DNA of 64,000 nucleotides, taken from positions 1-64,000 of the forward strand of contig NZ_RYDV01000009.1 in the NCBI RefSeq assembly GCF_003971065.1, written 5' to 3'. The translations under genes and the position numbers were made by a program. This stretch comes from Candidimonas sp. SYP-B2681 (GTDB lineage: Bacteria > Pseudomonadota > Gammaproteobacteria > Burkholderiales > Burkholderiaceae_B). Under the pieces are notes generated by a model, which was not told the origin of the DNA, did not search any database, and worked only from the letters and a program-made list of their open reading frames with translations. Below, one piece after another: positions 1 to 8,412 of this stretch (position 1 is its first letter; each line of letters begins with the position of its first letter).

Positions 1-120
1 ATCCTATACGAGGATCGATTCACGCAAGGCTATGGCCAGCTAGACTCTCAGTTGTACGGAAAACAGGCGGATCAATGATTTATCAAAACCGCCCAAACAC
101 AAAAATTCTGACACTCCCGC

Positions 121-212
121 GTGACCGGTTCGGCGCCCTGCGCGCCGAACATCGCATCGCCTTGCTCGTCCGCCCGTTCGGGCTCCCTTCGCGTACGGCT
201 TGCTCGGCCCCG
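121..212 (+). repeat. inverted repeat, left copy
   Basis: The reverse complement of this 92-bp block matches 973-1064 with only about four differences. The block is itself structured: it contains a GCCCG/CGGGC hairpin and a GTTCGGCGC/GCGCCGAAC palindrome. Confidence 0.8.
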
Positions 213-344
213 TAAGGCCCATCCCCCGGCACCAGTACCCCCGAGACTGGATATTGATCCAATGCCTCGGTCGATGCCAGGGTTTGTGTGCTTGGCCTCC
301 TTGCCTCCCATTAGGGAAGAGAGAAGGGGTTAACACGCTCGCTG

Positions 345-371
345 AAAGTGGCCCGCCTGCCGGGCCACTTT
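345..371. terminator. perfect 11-bp hairpin, terminator-like
   Basis: AAAGTGGCCCG, a 5-base loop CCTGC, then CGGGCCACTTT. The stem is perfect and flanked by A and T runs on either side, so it could terminate transcription in both directions, although the T run is only three bases long. The gene it would serve lies outside the window or is lost. Confidence 0.4.
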
Positions 372-480
372 GAGCATCGGAGCTGGTACGGCGGCGGGCG
401 TTAAATGCTCATAGTTGTTTGTGTTAATTGACGTACGCGTATTCCGGTTTATGCGTTGCGTCCCTCAATATGTTCGCTCA

Positions 481-542
481 GGAAGGAATCGTGAAGATGT
501 TCGGAATGATTCGGCGTTTCGTACATTTTCACGATTCCTTCC
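481..542. repeat. long 19-bp stem hairpin
   Basis: The arms 481-499 and 524-542 pair over 19 positions with a single G-T wobble and a 24-base loop. There is no T run, so it is not a standard terminator. It could be part of a structured RNA or an extragenic palindromic element. Confidence 0.55.
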
Positions 543-941
543 GATCCTTGCCGGTTTCTTATAGAGAGGAAATCACGTAAGGCAGAACAAGCGTTGTTAA
601 TCCAAAAGTGAGCTACGGAAACTACGCACACCCTCTAGAGATTCAGGAGAGCGGTTGAACGGGGCGAACGAAACGCCTTACAGTCAGCACACTGGGGCTC
701 TTGTGCAAGCTTCAATAAAAATCCGCTCGACGCCAAATAGACCAAGCGTTGTTAACCCGGGAACGAGCATCAAAAACCCCACACCCGCTTAATAAATCAG
801 CCTGAATGTCTGAAAGGCGGTCCGCAGGGGAGCGCTTTTCAGACGGCGCTGTAATTGCTCCCGACCCGCCGAAAGATTTCATAAAAACCCCAAGCACGCT
901 GAATGTCCCTACGGACTGGCGTATTGATATTCTGCAGTGGG

Positions 942-1094
942 GAGGGGCTTGTGGGCCGGGTGGAGGGACCTTCGGGGCCGAGCAAGCCGTACGCGAAGGG
1001 AGCCCGAACGGGCGGACGAGCGAGGCGATGCGGTGTTCGGCGCGCTGGGCGCCGAACCGGTCACGGGGACCGGAACCTGGCCCACAAGCCCCTC
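942..1094. repeat. nested palindromic element downstream of thiE
   Basis: Perfect 16-bp terminal inverted repeats (942-957 and 1079-1094) enclose the right copy of the 92-bp repeat and its two inner hairpins. The outer stem starts about 22 bases past the thiE stop, so on thiE mRNA it would form a large 3' structure and may act as terminator or stabiliser. Confidence 0.5.
973..1064 (-). repeat. inverted repeat, right copy
   Basis: Reverse-complement partner of 121-212, about 95% identical by eye over 92 bp. The copies lie about 760 bp apart in opposite orientation with no gene between them. Confidence 0.8.
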
Positions 1095-1116
1095 ACCAGT
1101 GTACAAAACAAAATCC

Positions 1117-1767
1117 CTAATAAAACAACTCAGAACATCTTTCTGCCACACCCCGGATGTCGTCGCTTTCGAACAAGCCGCTGATCAGCGCAATGCTGTC
1201 GGCTCCTGCGTGTACTACCGGGCCGGCGTTGTCGGCGGTGATGCCGCCGATTGCGACAACGGCCGGACGTGGGCGTACCAAGCTGCTTTCCACCAGCATG
1301 CGACCTTGTTCGATGTCTTCCAGCGTCGCCTGGACAGCGTCAGGTTTCACGCTAGACGGATACATTGCACCAAACGCCACGTAATCCACGTCCGCTTTAA
1401 GTGCCATGGCAGCCAGTGCCGGCTGGTTGTAGCACGAGCACCCTATGATTTTGCCTGAACCCAGTGCCAGACGCGCGTCGCCTATGCTGCCGTCGTCACG
1501 GCCCAGGTGCACACCATCGGCGTCAACCATGGCAGCTAATCGCCAGTCGTCGTTCACCATGAACAGCACGCCGAGTTCCTTGCAACGTTCACCTACCTGG
1601 CGGACCTGGGCCAACCCCTCTTCAGGCGTTGCCGTCTTGCGGCGCCATTGCAGTGCTACCATTCCGCCGCTTGCGGCGGCGCTGATAGCGTCTAAAAGAC
1701 GGTCGGTGTCGGACCACTCGGGTGTAACGCCGTAGAGCCCGCGAGGGAATCGTAATCCGGAAATCAT
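1117..1767 (-). CDS. thiE: thiamine-phosphate synthase ThiE
   Basis: ThiE condenses HMP pyrophosphate with thiazole phosphate to thiamine phosphate in the cytoplasm. The 216-residue protein is the usual size for this TIM-barrel family. Visible signatures are VNDDWRLA, LGRDDG (the HLG-Q/R-D-D magnesium and diphosphate site), YVAFGAMYPSSVK and AIGGI near the C-terminus. I start at ATG 1767 because it forms an ATGA overlap with the upstream thiD-like gene, implying translational coupling. The frame stays open further upstream but only as an antisense-like extension through thiD. No TPP riboswitch motif is seen ahead of the pair. Confidence 0.93.
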   Translation of the reverse strand: MISGLRFPRGLYGVTPEWSDTDRLLDAISAAASGGMVALQWRRKTATPEEGLAQVRQVGERCKELGVLFMVNDDWRLAAMVDADGVHLGRDDGSIGDARLALGSGKIIGCSCYNQPALAAMALKADVDYVAFGAMYPSSVKPDAVQATLEDIEQGRMLVESSLVRPRPAVVAIGGITADNAGPVVHAGADSIALISGLFESDDIRGVAERCSELFY

Positions 1768-2579
1768 GGTGTGGACCTGTTGATCAGTCGATTGCCCATG
1801 CCAGGTTGGAACGAGCGGGCCCCTGAGGCGTTGACGATAGCCAGTGCCGACTCGACCGCTTGCTGAACATCTTGCCCGCGGGCAAGTTGCGCTGTAATGG
1901 CACAGGCCAATGGCCCATCGGCGTCGCTCAGGCGCGCGGCCGGCGCCTGCCATACCCAACTGGCGGTTTGGTTCTGTTGCCCTTGCAGCATATAGCTGCC
2001 ATGTCCTGGACGCAACGGTGCACCGCTGGTAAGAATCCATTTGGCGCCAGACTGCAGTAACGCCTCGGCGGGAGTGGCCGCCTCGTAGTCGCTAAATGCC
2101 CCCTGGGAGTGCCATTGTTCAAGCAGATGATGATCAGCCACTACAATGTCGGTTTGCGGCAACAATAATTCGAAGAGGGCCATCTGGACGTCTTCGATGT
2201 CGATGTCGGCGATAAGCGATTCATCGGGCAGGCGTCCTAGTTGCAGAACCAGCGGTACATGGCTGTAATCGGCCGCTATTTGAGCGAGCACACTGATCGA
2301 TTCCGTTGTATAAAGTGGGCCGACCTTGATAGCCTGCACGCTCATATCCTCGAGCAGGCAGCGAGCCTGGTCGTCGATGAGTTCTGGCGCTATGGGCTGA
2401 ATATCTTCGGTGCGTGCAGTATCTTGTACCAGGATGGCGGTTAACGTACTAAGCGCATGGCACCCCATGGCAGCGCAAGTAACCGCATCGGCCGGAAGAC
2501 TACTCGCGCCACTTGGATCGAAAGGGCCGAAAATAAGCACTAATGGTGGAATTGATGCTTGCACAGCGTCGATTATCAC
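1764..2579 (-). CDS. thiD: ThiD-like hydroxymethylpyrimidine (phosphate) kinase
   Basis: Member of the ribokinase-like HMP/HMP-P kinase family, which makes HMP pyrophosphate for ThiE. 271 residues, the normal length. The N-terminal substrate loop reads GPFDPSGASSLPADA and there are typical alternating beta/alpha segments (IKVGPLY, DIVVADHHLL, WILTSGAPL). The region that normally carries the G-T-G-C anion hole reads DADGPLACAITAQLA, so key positions are divergent. Position directly ahead of thiE with a 4-base overlap supports the thiamine role. Function as kinase is inferred from family and context; altered catalysis is possible. Confidence 0.85.
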   Translation of the reverse strand: MIIDAVQASIPPLVLIFGPFDPSGASSLPADAVTCAAMGCHALSTLTAILVQDTARTEDIQPIAPELIDDQARCLLEDMSVQAIKVGPLYTTESISVLAQIAADYSHVPLVLQLGRLPDESLIADIDIEDVQMALFELLLPQTDIVVADHHLLEQWHSQGAFSDYEAATPAEALLQSGAKWILTSGAPLRPGHGSYMLQGQQNQTASWVWQAPAARLSDADGPLACAITAQLARGQDVQQAVESALAIVNASGARSFQPGMGNRLINRSTP

Positions 2580-2707
2580 AAAAGATTTGCAACACCCGGC
2601 GCGAATGCACGGGACGTTGCTATTGGGTTTAGTAACATTAGCCCCATTCTAATAGAAGCATCCAGAATCTGTTGGTTTTGGGTCAAATTTTCAGTGAGTA
2701 AGAAAAA

Positions 2708-2872
2708 ATGCGTACGTGGATGTGTTTGATTTGCGGTTGGATATATGATGAAGAGGCAGGACTGCCCGAAGAAGGTATCGCTCCTGGCACGCTCTGGGAA
2801 GATGTTCCTCCTAATTGGGTTTGTCCGGAATGCGGGGCGCGGAAAGAAGATTTTGAATTGATTGAGGTTTAA
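2708..2872 (+). CDS. rubA: rubredoxin
   Basis: A 54-residue mononuclear iron electron carrier. The two metal-binding knuckles are visible as CLIC near residue 6 and CPEC near residue 39, and the hydrophobic core WEDVPPNW sits between them, all classic rubredoxin features at classic length. It is divergent from thiD and 44 bases ahead of yqgE. Rubredoxins hand electrons to alkane hydroxylases or oxygen-detoxifying enzymes; the partner here is not in the window. The gene symbol is generic. Confidence 0.93.
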   Translation: MRTWMCLICGWIYDEEAGLPEEGIAPGTLWEDVPPNWVCPECGARKEDFELIEV

Positions 2873-2916
2873 GCTTCTCAAGTGCGTGGTTTGCACTTGG
2901 GCCAGGAGGGCGAGTC

Positions 2917-3510
2917 ATGGTTTCAACAATCAATCGGTCCGATGCCGAATCAAGCGTCGACTTGTCCCAACAGTTATTAGTGGCCATGCCCGGAAAAGTA
3001 TCTGGAAATTTGGCCAATACGGTTATCTACGTATGCGAACACACTGAACACGGCGCGCTTGGATTGGTTATCAATCGGCCCACCGACCTGACGGTGGGCG
3101 ATCTTCTGAAGCGCATTGATCTTGATCTGGCGCTCGAGATCGGGCCCGTTCAAAACAAGCCGGTGTTCTTCGGTGGCCCAGTGCAAACCGACCGTGGCTT
3201 TGTGCTTCATGCGCCTGTGGGGGGCTACAGTTCCAGCATCCGGCTTGGCGACGTAGCCTTGACGACGTCGCGGGATGTCTTGCAAGACGTTGCGCAAGGG
3301 CGCGGGCCTGCCATGCTACTGATTACATTGGGTTATGCAGGTTGGGGAGCGGGGCAGCTGGAAAGTGAAATGTCGCAGAACGCATGGCTTAATGTAGCCG
3401 CCAATACCGACATCCTTTTCAATATACCGTCCGAGGAACGCTACGGGGCCGCTTTGGCTCAATTGGGAATCGATCCCCTTATGCTCGCTGGCGACGCTGG
3501 CCATGCCTGA
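2917..3510 (+). CDS. yqgE: YqgE/AlgH family protein
   Basis: 197 residues, matching the UPF0301 (YqgE/AlgH) family. Recognisable stretches are LLVAMPGK, VIYVCEHTEHGALGLVINR, VFFGGPVQTDRGFVLH and GYAGWGAGQLESE, all family hallmarks. The molecular function is not settled; AlgH was linked to alginate regulation in Pseudomonas. The last eight bases overlap ruvX, the conserved neighbour of yqgE in many proteobacteria, so the two are almost certainly co-translated. Confidence 0.92.
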   Translation: MVSTINRSDAESSVDLSQQLLVAMPGKVSGNLANTVIYVCEHTEHGALGLVINRPTDLTVGDLLKRIDLDLALEIGPVQNKPVFFGGPVQTDRGFVLHAPVGGYSSSIRLGDVALTTSRDVLQDVAQGRGPAMLLITLGYAGWGAGQLESEMSQNAWLNVAANTDILFNIPSEERYGAALAQLGIDPLMLAGDAGHA

Positions 3511-3907
3511 GGAAACCCTACTGGCATTCGACTATGGAACAAAAAAAATTGGGGTCGCCATCGGCAATACCCTGACGCGGGTGGCCAGGCCGCTTGATAT
3601 CGTAATGTCGACGACTCGCGAGCAGCGCTTCGCAGCTATCGCCGAATTGCTCGAAACCTGGCAACCGGAACGGGTAATAGTGGGTCTGCCGTTAGCCACC
3701 GGCGGCGAGGAACAGTACTCCAGCCTGCGATGCCGCCGGTTTGCCCACCAGTTGCATGGGCGCTTTGGGTTACTCGTGGAGCTTGTCGATGAACGAGGGT
3801 CCAGTATGGAAGCGCAGGAGCTGTTGGGTACGAATGCCCCTGACGATGCCGTCGCAGCCGCTGTGATTTTGCAACGTTATCTCGATGCACTGGCCCCTTC
3901 CGCGTAA
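3503..3907 (+). CDS. ruvX: RuvX/YqgF Holliday junction resolvase-like nuclease
   Basis: 134-residue RNase H-fold protein of the YqgF family, implicated in pre-16S rRNA 5' processing and annotated as a putative Holliday junction resolvase. The first catalytic Asp is in LLAFDYGTKKIGVAIG; GLPL and the acidic C-terminal site NAPDDAVAAAVILQRYLD are present. The usual DERYSS motif reads DERGSS. Start ATG 3503 overlaps the yqgE stop. Confidence 0.92.
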   Translation: MPEETLLAFDYGTKKIGVAIGNTLTRVARPLDIVMSTTREQRFAAIAELLETWQPERVIVGLPLATGGEEQYSSLRCRRFAHQLHGRFGLLVELVDERGSSMEAQELLGTNAPDDAVAAAVILQRYLDALAPSA

Positions 3908-3935
3908 ATTCCCCTGCCTTCACCGAGAGAATGAT

Positions 3936-4694
3936 TTGAGCTTGTTGTTATTTATGTTGCGAGCAATCTTTGTCGTCGCCTGGATTGTGCTCAGCTTGTG
4001 CCTGGTTTTATTTATCTTTCCTTTTCTTTCGTTGTCGGCTCGTTCGGCTTGCAATCAATGCTGGTCGCGTGCGCTGATGTATGTATGCGGCGTCAAGATT
4101 CGGGTTTTTGGCGAACCAAAGCGGCAGGGTGCCGCACTATGGGTTGCTAACCATGTTTCCTGGATTGATATTTTTGTGTTGAATATGGTCCGCCCGACCG
4201 TATTTATCGCTAAAAGCGAAATTCGGCGCTGGCCCGTCATCGGTTGGCTGGTCGCCGGGTCCGGGACCCTGTTTATTGAGCGAGGTCATCGGCACGCCGT
4301 GCGTGCAGTAGGACATCAGATGAGGTCGCGTTTTGATCAGGGCGAGGTTATAGGCTTGTTCCCTGAGGGCACCACGTCGCCGGGGCTAGACGTGGCACAT
4401 TTTCATTCCAGTCTCTTCGATGCTGCAATTCGGGCGCAGGTGGATATCCAGCCAGTCGCGCTTCGATTTTTGCTGCATGGCAAGCGCAGCGATCATGTAG
4501 CCTTTGTAGGCGATCAAAACCTTGTGCAGAATCTATGGCGTTTGCTGGCCACTACCGGCGTGGTCGTCGAGCTTGAATTTTTGCCCGTAATGGCCAGCGA
4601 ATACTGCGAGGAGCAGGGTCGTGGCAAGGTCGCGGAGCACGCCTATCATGTGATCCGTAACGCTGTCCTGCCTAAGGAGGACTTAAGGCCTTGA
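3936..4694 (+). CDS. 1-acyl-sn-glycerol-3-phosphate acyltransferase (PlsC-like)
   Basis: Inner-membrane lysophospholipid acyltransferase. The N-terminus has a hydrophobic helix (AIFVVAWIVLSLCLVLFIF), followed by the acyltransferase motif I NHVSWID (His and Asp catalytic), the FIERG block and motif III FPEGTTS. About 252 residues. The start is uncertain: TTG 3936 has GAGAGA 5 bases upstream, ATG 3954 is an alternative, and ATG 3885 would overlap ruvX. A close ortholog in this family could acylate lysophosphatidate or ornithine lipids; the substrate cannot be read from sequence. Confidence 0.88.
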   Translation: MSLLLFMLRAIFVVAWIVLSLCLVLFIFPFLSLSARSACNQCWSRALMYVCGVKIRVFGEPKRQGAALWVANHVSWIDIFVLNMVRPTVFIAKSEIRRWPVIGWLVAGSGTLFIERGHRHAVRAVGHQMRSRFDQGEVIGLFPEGTTSPGLDVAHFHSSLFDAAIRAQVDIQPVALRFLLHGKRSDHVAFVGDQNLVQNLWRLLATTGVVVELEFLPVMASEYCEEQGRGKVAEHAYHVIRNAVLPKEDLRP

Positions 4695-4744
4695 GATTTT
4701 ACTGGAAAACGCTGCCTTAGGGTGCCGATGGATCTCTGGGGTGT

Positions 4745-5581
4745 TCAGGGCTGATGAGGGGTTCTGTATTGATGGCAAGCGATTTGAACCAACTTATGGT
4801 CCTGCAGGCGCATGGCGGTCAGCTGCCGCCCCCAAATGCAACCTGAGTCCAGGCAGATGACGTCAGGTCGTATCATCAGGCCGAGCGTAGACCAATGACC
4901 AAATACGATGGTTTCATTCTTGATGGCCCGGTTCGGGACGTCGAACCACGGCATGATGCGGCCATTATTGATAGGCGCATCTTTGTGGGAAAACTCCATG
5001 TGCCCGTGGCTATCACACATCCGCATGCGGGTCAGTGCGTTAATGATGACTCGCAGCCTTTTGCTTCCTTCGTATTCGTCTTTCCAGTGCACCGGTTCAT
5101 TGCCGTACATTTTGCTCAGCAGTATCTTCCAGTCTGGCCCACGCAAGGCGGTTTCCACTTCCGACGCCAGTTTCAGGGTCTTTTCGACGTTCCACTTGGG
5201 TAGTACACCAGCATGAACCAGTAGGTGGTTGTGTTCGTAATGGGCCAAGGGGCAGTGTCGTAGCCAATCCAGCATCTCCTGCGCATCAGGGGCGTTCAGT
5301 ATGTCGTCCAGGGTATCGGATTTTGACTGTTTCCGAACGCCCGCCGCGACGGCAAGCAGATTGAGATCGTGGTTGCCCAATACCGAAATTGCCCTGTCCC
5401 CCAAGGCCATCACCGTTTTAAGTGTCGCTAAAGAATCCGGGCCCCGATTAACGAGGTCGCCGGCAAACCAGAACTGCGCATCGGGGTCGCTGCTGATTTC
5501 AGGATGAGTAAGTAATTCGTGAAGGGGTTGATAGCAGCCCTGTAGGTCGCCGATCATCCAGATTCCCGGTTGTGAGTTCAT
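4745..5581 (-). CDS. apaH: symmetrical bis(5'-nucleosyl)-tetraphosphatase ApaH
   Basis: Hydrolyses Ap4A and other dinucleoside polyphosphates and can remove NpnN caps from RNA. 278 residues, PPP-type metallophosphoesterase. Metal-binding motifs are visible in order: [27 protein letters not shown], and later H-A-G (LLVHAGVLP). I choose ATG 5581, which overlaps the lptG stop as ATGA, over the ATG six codons upstream, which lacks a ribosome site. Downstream of lptG on the same strand. Confidence 0.94.
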   Translation of the reverse strand: MNSQPGIWMIGDLQGCYQPLHELLTHPEISSDPDAQFWFAGDLVNRGPDSLATLKTVMALGDRAISVLGNHDLNLLAVAAGVRKQSKSDTLDDILNAPDAQEMLDWLRHCPLAHYEHNHLLVHAGVLPKWNVEKTLKLASEVETALRGPDWKILLSKMYGNEPVHWKDEYEGSKRLRVIINALTRMRMCDSHGHMEFSHKDAPINNGRIMPWFDVPNRAIKNETIVFGHWSTLGLMIRPDVICLDSGCIWGRQLTAMRLQDHKLVQIACHQYRTPHQP

Positions 5582-6756
5582 GCCGCCGATTTGCTCCATG
5601 GCCAGCGCGTTTGATTGAAACGACGGACGTTATGCTGATTCTCCATTAGGATCAGCGACCCAAGCGCGAGTGCCAGCGCGCCAAGATTTGGTATCAATGC
5701 GGTCACCCATGGCGCCCATTTGCTGAGCATGCCTACATTAAGCGCCAACTGATTCAGCATGAAAAAGCCTACACCAAGCAATATACCGATAAATACTTTG
5801 CTCCCGACGCCGCCGCGGCGCGTTTGCATAAAACCGATAGGGGCGGCGATCGTGATCATTACAAGAAGGGTGAATGGATAGGCCATCTTCCGCCACAGTG
5901 CCACCACCTGACGTTCGGTTTGAAGCTTATTGCTTTTTAGATAGTCGATATAGTCTAAAAGATCGATGATAGACATGCGTTCCGGGGTAAGGATGCGGGC
6001 AATCAGTCTTTCAGGGGTGAGCGATGTTTTAACAACACGGCTTGGCAGCGTTTTGATATAGGTTAGTGGCGCATCGGGCTTTTTTGCGTCGGCAAGGGCA
6101 GACACCGAGGTGGCATCGATTTGCGTTTCAGTCAATTGCCGCAACACCAAGGTCCCATTGGTGAAGTGGCCATGTTCGGCGTAGGAAAAGGCCGCCAGTT
6201 TCTGCCCTTTACGGAACTCGTAGAGCGTCACGCCCGAGACATCGCCGTTGGTTTTCAAAGTGGAAATATTGATGATGCGCTTGCCCTGATTGGCATCGGT
6301 CTCTTTGAACCAATAGCCGCTGTTCAGGCGGCTTCCATCGGACTTCCCGAGCAAGGTCATGCTTGCTTCGCTGGTTTTGATCTCAGCAGCGGGTGTAATG
6401 ACTTCCGATAACAAAAATGCCCCTATGACCAGCGGTATCGTGACGATCCAGAGCATGATCAGTAGTTTCATACCACTGACACCCGAAACCCGAAGAATTA
6501 CGAGTTCATTGCGCTGCGCCAAGCCTGCCAGAGCCAGGATGGCGCCAATTAAAAGACCGATGGGTAACAGGTCGTACAAGCGGGTAGGCAGAGCCAGTGC
6601 CTGCATGTAGAACAGGTTAAGCAAGGTGAATTGGGTGCCGACGTTATCCAGCTCTTCGATTAGCGCAAAAAACGTGAACAGGCCGACCAGCGCCATTAAA
6701 ACTACGGCGCTGGAGCGATAAATTTCGCTGGCAAGATAACGTCTGGCGGTGCGCAT
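5578..6756 (-). CDS. lptG: LPS export ABC transporter permease LptG
   Basis: Inner-membrane subunit of the LptB2FGC complex that extracts lipopolysaccharide for transport to the outer membrane. 392 residues with paired N-terminal membrane segments, a periplasmic beta-jellyroll middle and three C-terminal segments ending about residue 375. [17 protein letters not shown] and [13 protein letters not shown] are typical of the LptG branch. The usual partner lptF is not adjacent. Overlaps apaH by four bases. Confidence 0.9.
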   Translation of the reverse strand: MRTARRYLASEIYRSSAVVLMALVGLFTFFALIEELDNVGTQFTLLNLFYMQALALPTRLYDLLPIGLLIGAILALAGLAQRNELVILRVSGVSGMKLLIMLWIVTIPLVIGAFLLSEVITPAAEIKTSEASMTLLGKSDGSRLNSGYWFKETDANQGKRIINISTLKTNGDVSGVTLYEFRKGQKLAAFSYAEHGHFTNGTLVLRQLTETQIDATSVSALADAKKPDAPLTYIKTLPSRVVKTSLTPERLIARILTPERMSIIDLLDYIDYLKSNKLQTERQVVALWRKMAYPFTLLVMITIAAPIGFMQTRRGGVGSKVFIGILLGVGFFMLNQLALNVGMLSKWAPWVTALIPNLGALALALGSLILMENQHNVRRFNQTRWPWSKSAA

Positions 6757-6833
6757 GAAAGAGCTTGAGACCTAAAACGAGGAAGTAACGTACGAAGCAG
6801 AAGCTTAACATTTGCCGCTGTGGCGCAGTCGCT

Positions 6834-7556
6834 TTACCCGGGGATTTCTACTAGACGCATGCGTTTTTGTATCGTGGCAGTACGTGAACGCAAATAGGAC
6901 GTATTGCGATGGGCGTCGTAATAAGCAGGATTAGGCAACATGGCTGCCAGTTGTGCGGCCTGATACGAACTTAAGTTCGAAGCGCTTACCCGATAATAGT
7001 GCCGTGCTGCCGCTTCGGCACCGAAAACGTTGCCACCCCACTGCGCGACGTTCAGGTAAAGCTCGAGTATGCGTTCTTTGCTCATAACAAATTCAATCAT
7101 GTAAGCCAGTATCAACTCTTGCCCTTTCCGCAAATAACTGCGGGAGCCTGACAAGAAAAGATTCTTTGCCAGTTGCTGCGTAATGGTCGAGCCGCCCCGT
7201 ATTTTGGCTTTGCCCTGCTGGGCCTGAGTCTGGTTGTATTCCCAAGCCTTGCGTATCGCGTCCCACTCGACGCCTTCATGGTCATTGAAATTGGTGTCTT
7301 CGGATGCGACCACCGCGCGTTTCAGAGACGTGCTTATATTCTTGTAAGGCACCCATTGGTACTTCAAGGTCGCTTTGGGATCGTCCTGACGAAGTCGGTT
7401 CAAGGCGGCGTCCATAAAGGCGCTGCTGCCGGGATCTCGCACGCTGAGCCAAAGCACCATGACGAACAGGACGAATTGATATAACAGTAGCGCAGCGAAT
7501 GCCAATAACAATGCAACGCTAGCGACTTTAAATTTGTTTAGTTGTTTTGCGGCCAT
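6834..7556 (-). CDS. mtgA: monofunctional peptidoglycan glycosyltransferase MtgA
   Basis: GT51 enzyme polymerising lipid II into glycan strands in the periplasm. 240 residues with one N-terminal membrane anchor (residues about 9-36), the catalytic Glu motif VASEDTNFNDHEG, GGSTITQQLAKNLFL and KERILELYLN, the standard GT51 order with no transpeptidase domain. I start at ATG 7556, four bases after the aroE stop; a longer in-frame ATG would overlap aroE. aroE-mtgA adjacency is common in beta-proteobacteria. Confidence 0.94.
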   Translation of the reverse strand: MAAKQLNKFKVASVALLLAFAALLLYQFVLFVMVLWLSVRDPGSSAFMDAALNRLRQDDPKATLKYQWVPYKNISTSLKRAVVASEDTNFNDHEGVEWDAIRKAWEYNQTQAQQGKAKIRGGSTITQQLAKNLFLSGSRSYLRKGQELILAYMIEFVMSKERILELYLNVAQWGGNVFGAEAAARHYYRVSASNLSSYQAAQLAAMLPNPAYYDAHRNTSYLRSRTATIQKRMRLVEIPG

Positions 7557-7560
7557 AAGC

Positions 7561-8412
7561 TCAGGCAGCAAGAAGTTGTTGTCGCAAGGCATGCAGCACT
7601 GGTTCGACTTTGGGGCTTACGCCGTGCCAGATGGCAAAGCTTGCGGCGGCCTGTGCCACCAGCATGCCCAGGCCGTCTGCGACGTGATCGGCTTCGTCTT
7701 CCAAGGCCTGCTGCATGAACGGCGTAGGACGTGAGGCATAGACCATATCGTAGGCAAGGGCCCCGGGCCTATAAAGGCCAGCGGGCAGTCTGGGCGCCGT
7801 ATGGGCCAAACTGCTAGAGGTTGCATTGATAACGATGTCCCAGGATCCCTCGACTTCAGCAAGCGAACCTGCAGATAAGCGCGAGGCCGCTTCAGGCATG
7901 TTGCCCAGCATATATTGACGCAATTCGTGAGCCCGTTCAGCGCTACGGTTTACGATACGCAATTCTGCACATCCTGCGTCCAGCAGAGGAAACACCACAC
8001 CGCGGGCGGCGCCGCCCGCGCCCACCAGCAGTATTTTTTTGTTGTACGGCGCACGGGCAAGACGCTCAAGGTCGTTCAACAAGCCTAGTCCGTCGGTATT
8101 GCAGCCGTGCAAAACCCCCTGCTCCATCCACAGCGTGTTGACGGCGCCAGCCAGCCTGGCCCGAGTGCTTAAGTGTCCTTGAGCCAATTCAAAGGCTTCC
8201 TGTTTGAACGGGACGGTGATATTGAGCCCGCCGCCATCTTCGAAAAATTCACTGACCACGCGCGCGAACTCGTCGAGTGGCGCTTGGATTCTTTCGTAGC
8301 GTACGGGCAGCCCGGTTTGTCGCCCGAATTCCTCGTGGATGAATGGCGAGCGGCTATGTTCAATAGGATTGCCGATAACGGCATAGCGTTTAAACGGAAC
8401 GGCTCGGATCAC
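7561..8412 (-). CDS. aroE: shikimate dehydrogenase AroE
   Basis: NADP-dependent reduction of 3-dehydroshikimate to shikimate in aromatic amino-acid synthesis. 283 residues. Substrate motif NPIEHSRSPFIHEEF, catalytic Lys in NITVPFK, the Asp partner in CNTDGLGLL, the nucleotide loop GAGGAARGV and the NRS/T specificity strand are all present. Overlaps the upstream TonB-like gene by four bases and lies four bases from mtgA, so these form one operon. Confidence 0.95.
   Translation of the reverse strand: MIRAVPFKRYAVIGNPIEHSRSPFIHEEFGRQTGLPVRYERIQAPLDEFARVVSEFFEDGGGLNITVPFKQEAFELAQGHLSTRARLAGAVNTLWMEQGVLHGCNTDGLGLLNDLERLARAPYNKKILLVGAGGAARGVVFPLLDAGCAELRIVNRSAERAHELRQYMLGNMPEAASRLSAGSLAEVEGSWDIVINATSSSLAHTAPRLPAGLYRPGALAYDMVYASRPTPFMQQALEDEADHVADGLGMLVAQAAASFAIWHGVSPKVEPVLHALRQQLLAA

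Larger units (their letters stand above)
1..1116. other. non-coding, repeat- and hairpin-rich intergenic stretch
   Basis: I see no convincing gene here: every open frame is short, lacks a ribosome binding site and has no recognisable motif. The stretch instead holds a 92-bp inverted repeat pair (121-212 and 973-1064), perfect or near-perfect hairpins at 345-371 and 481-542, a nested palindrome at 942-1094, and weak direct repeats (12 bases shared at 589-600 and 744-755; related blocks at 771-812 and 884-909). It borders the 3' end of thiE. It may be a decayed mobile element or repeat island; no function can be assigned. Confidence 0.6.

Noticed and set aside
937-1458. 173-residue plus-strand open frame across the repeat and thiE
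   Set aside because: Antisense to thiE and built on the GC-rich inverted repeat; Arg/Gly-rich with no motif.
2580-2707. TPP riboswitch ahead of thiD-thiE
   Set aside because: No CUGAGA-type core or matching helices found in the short intergenic gap.
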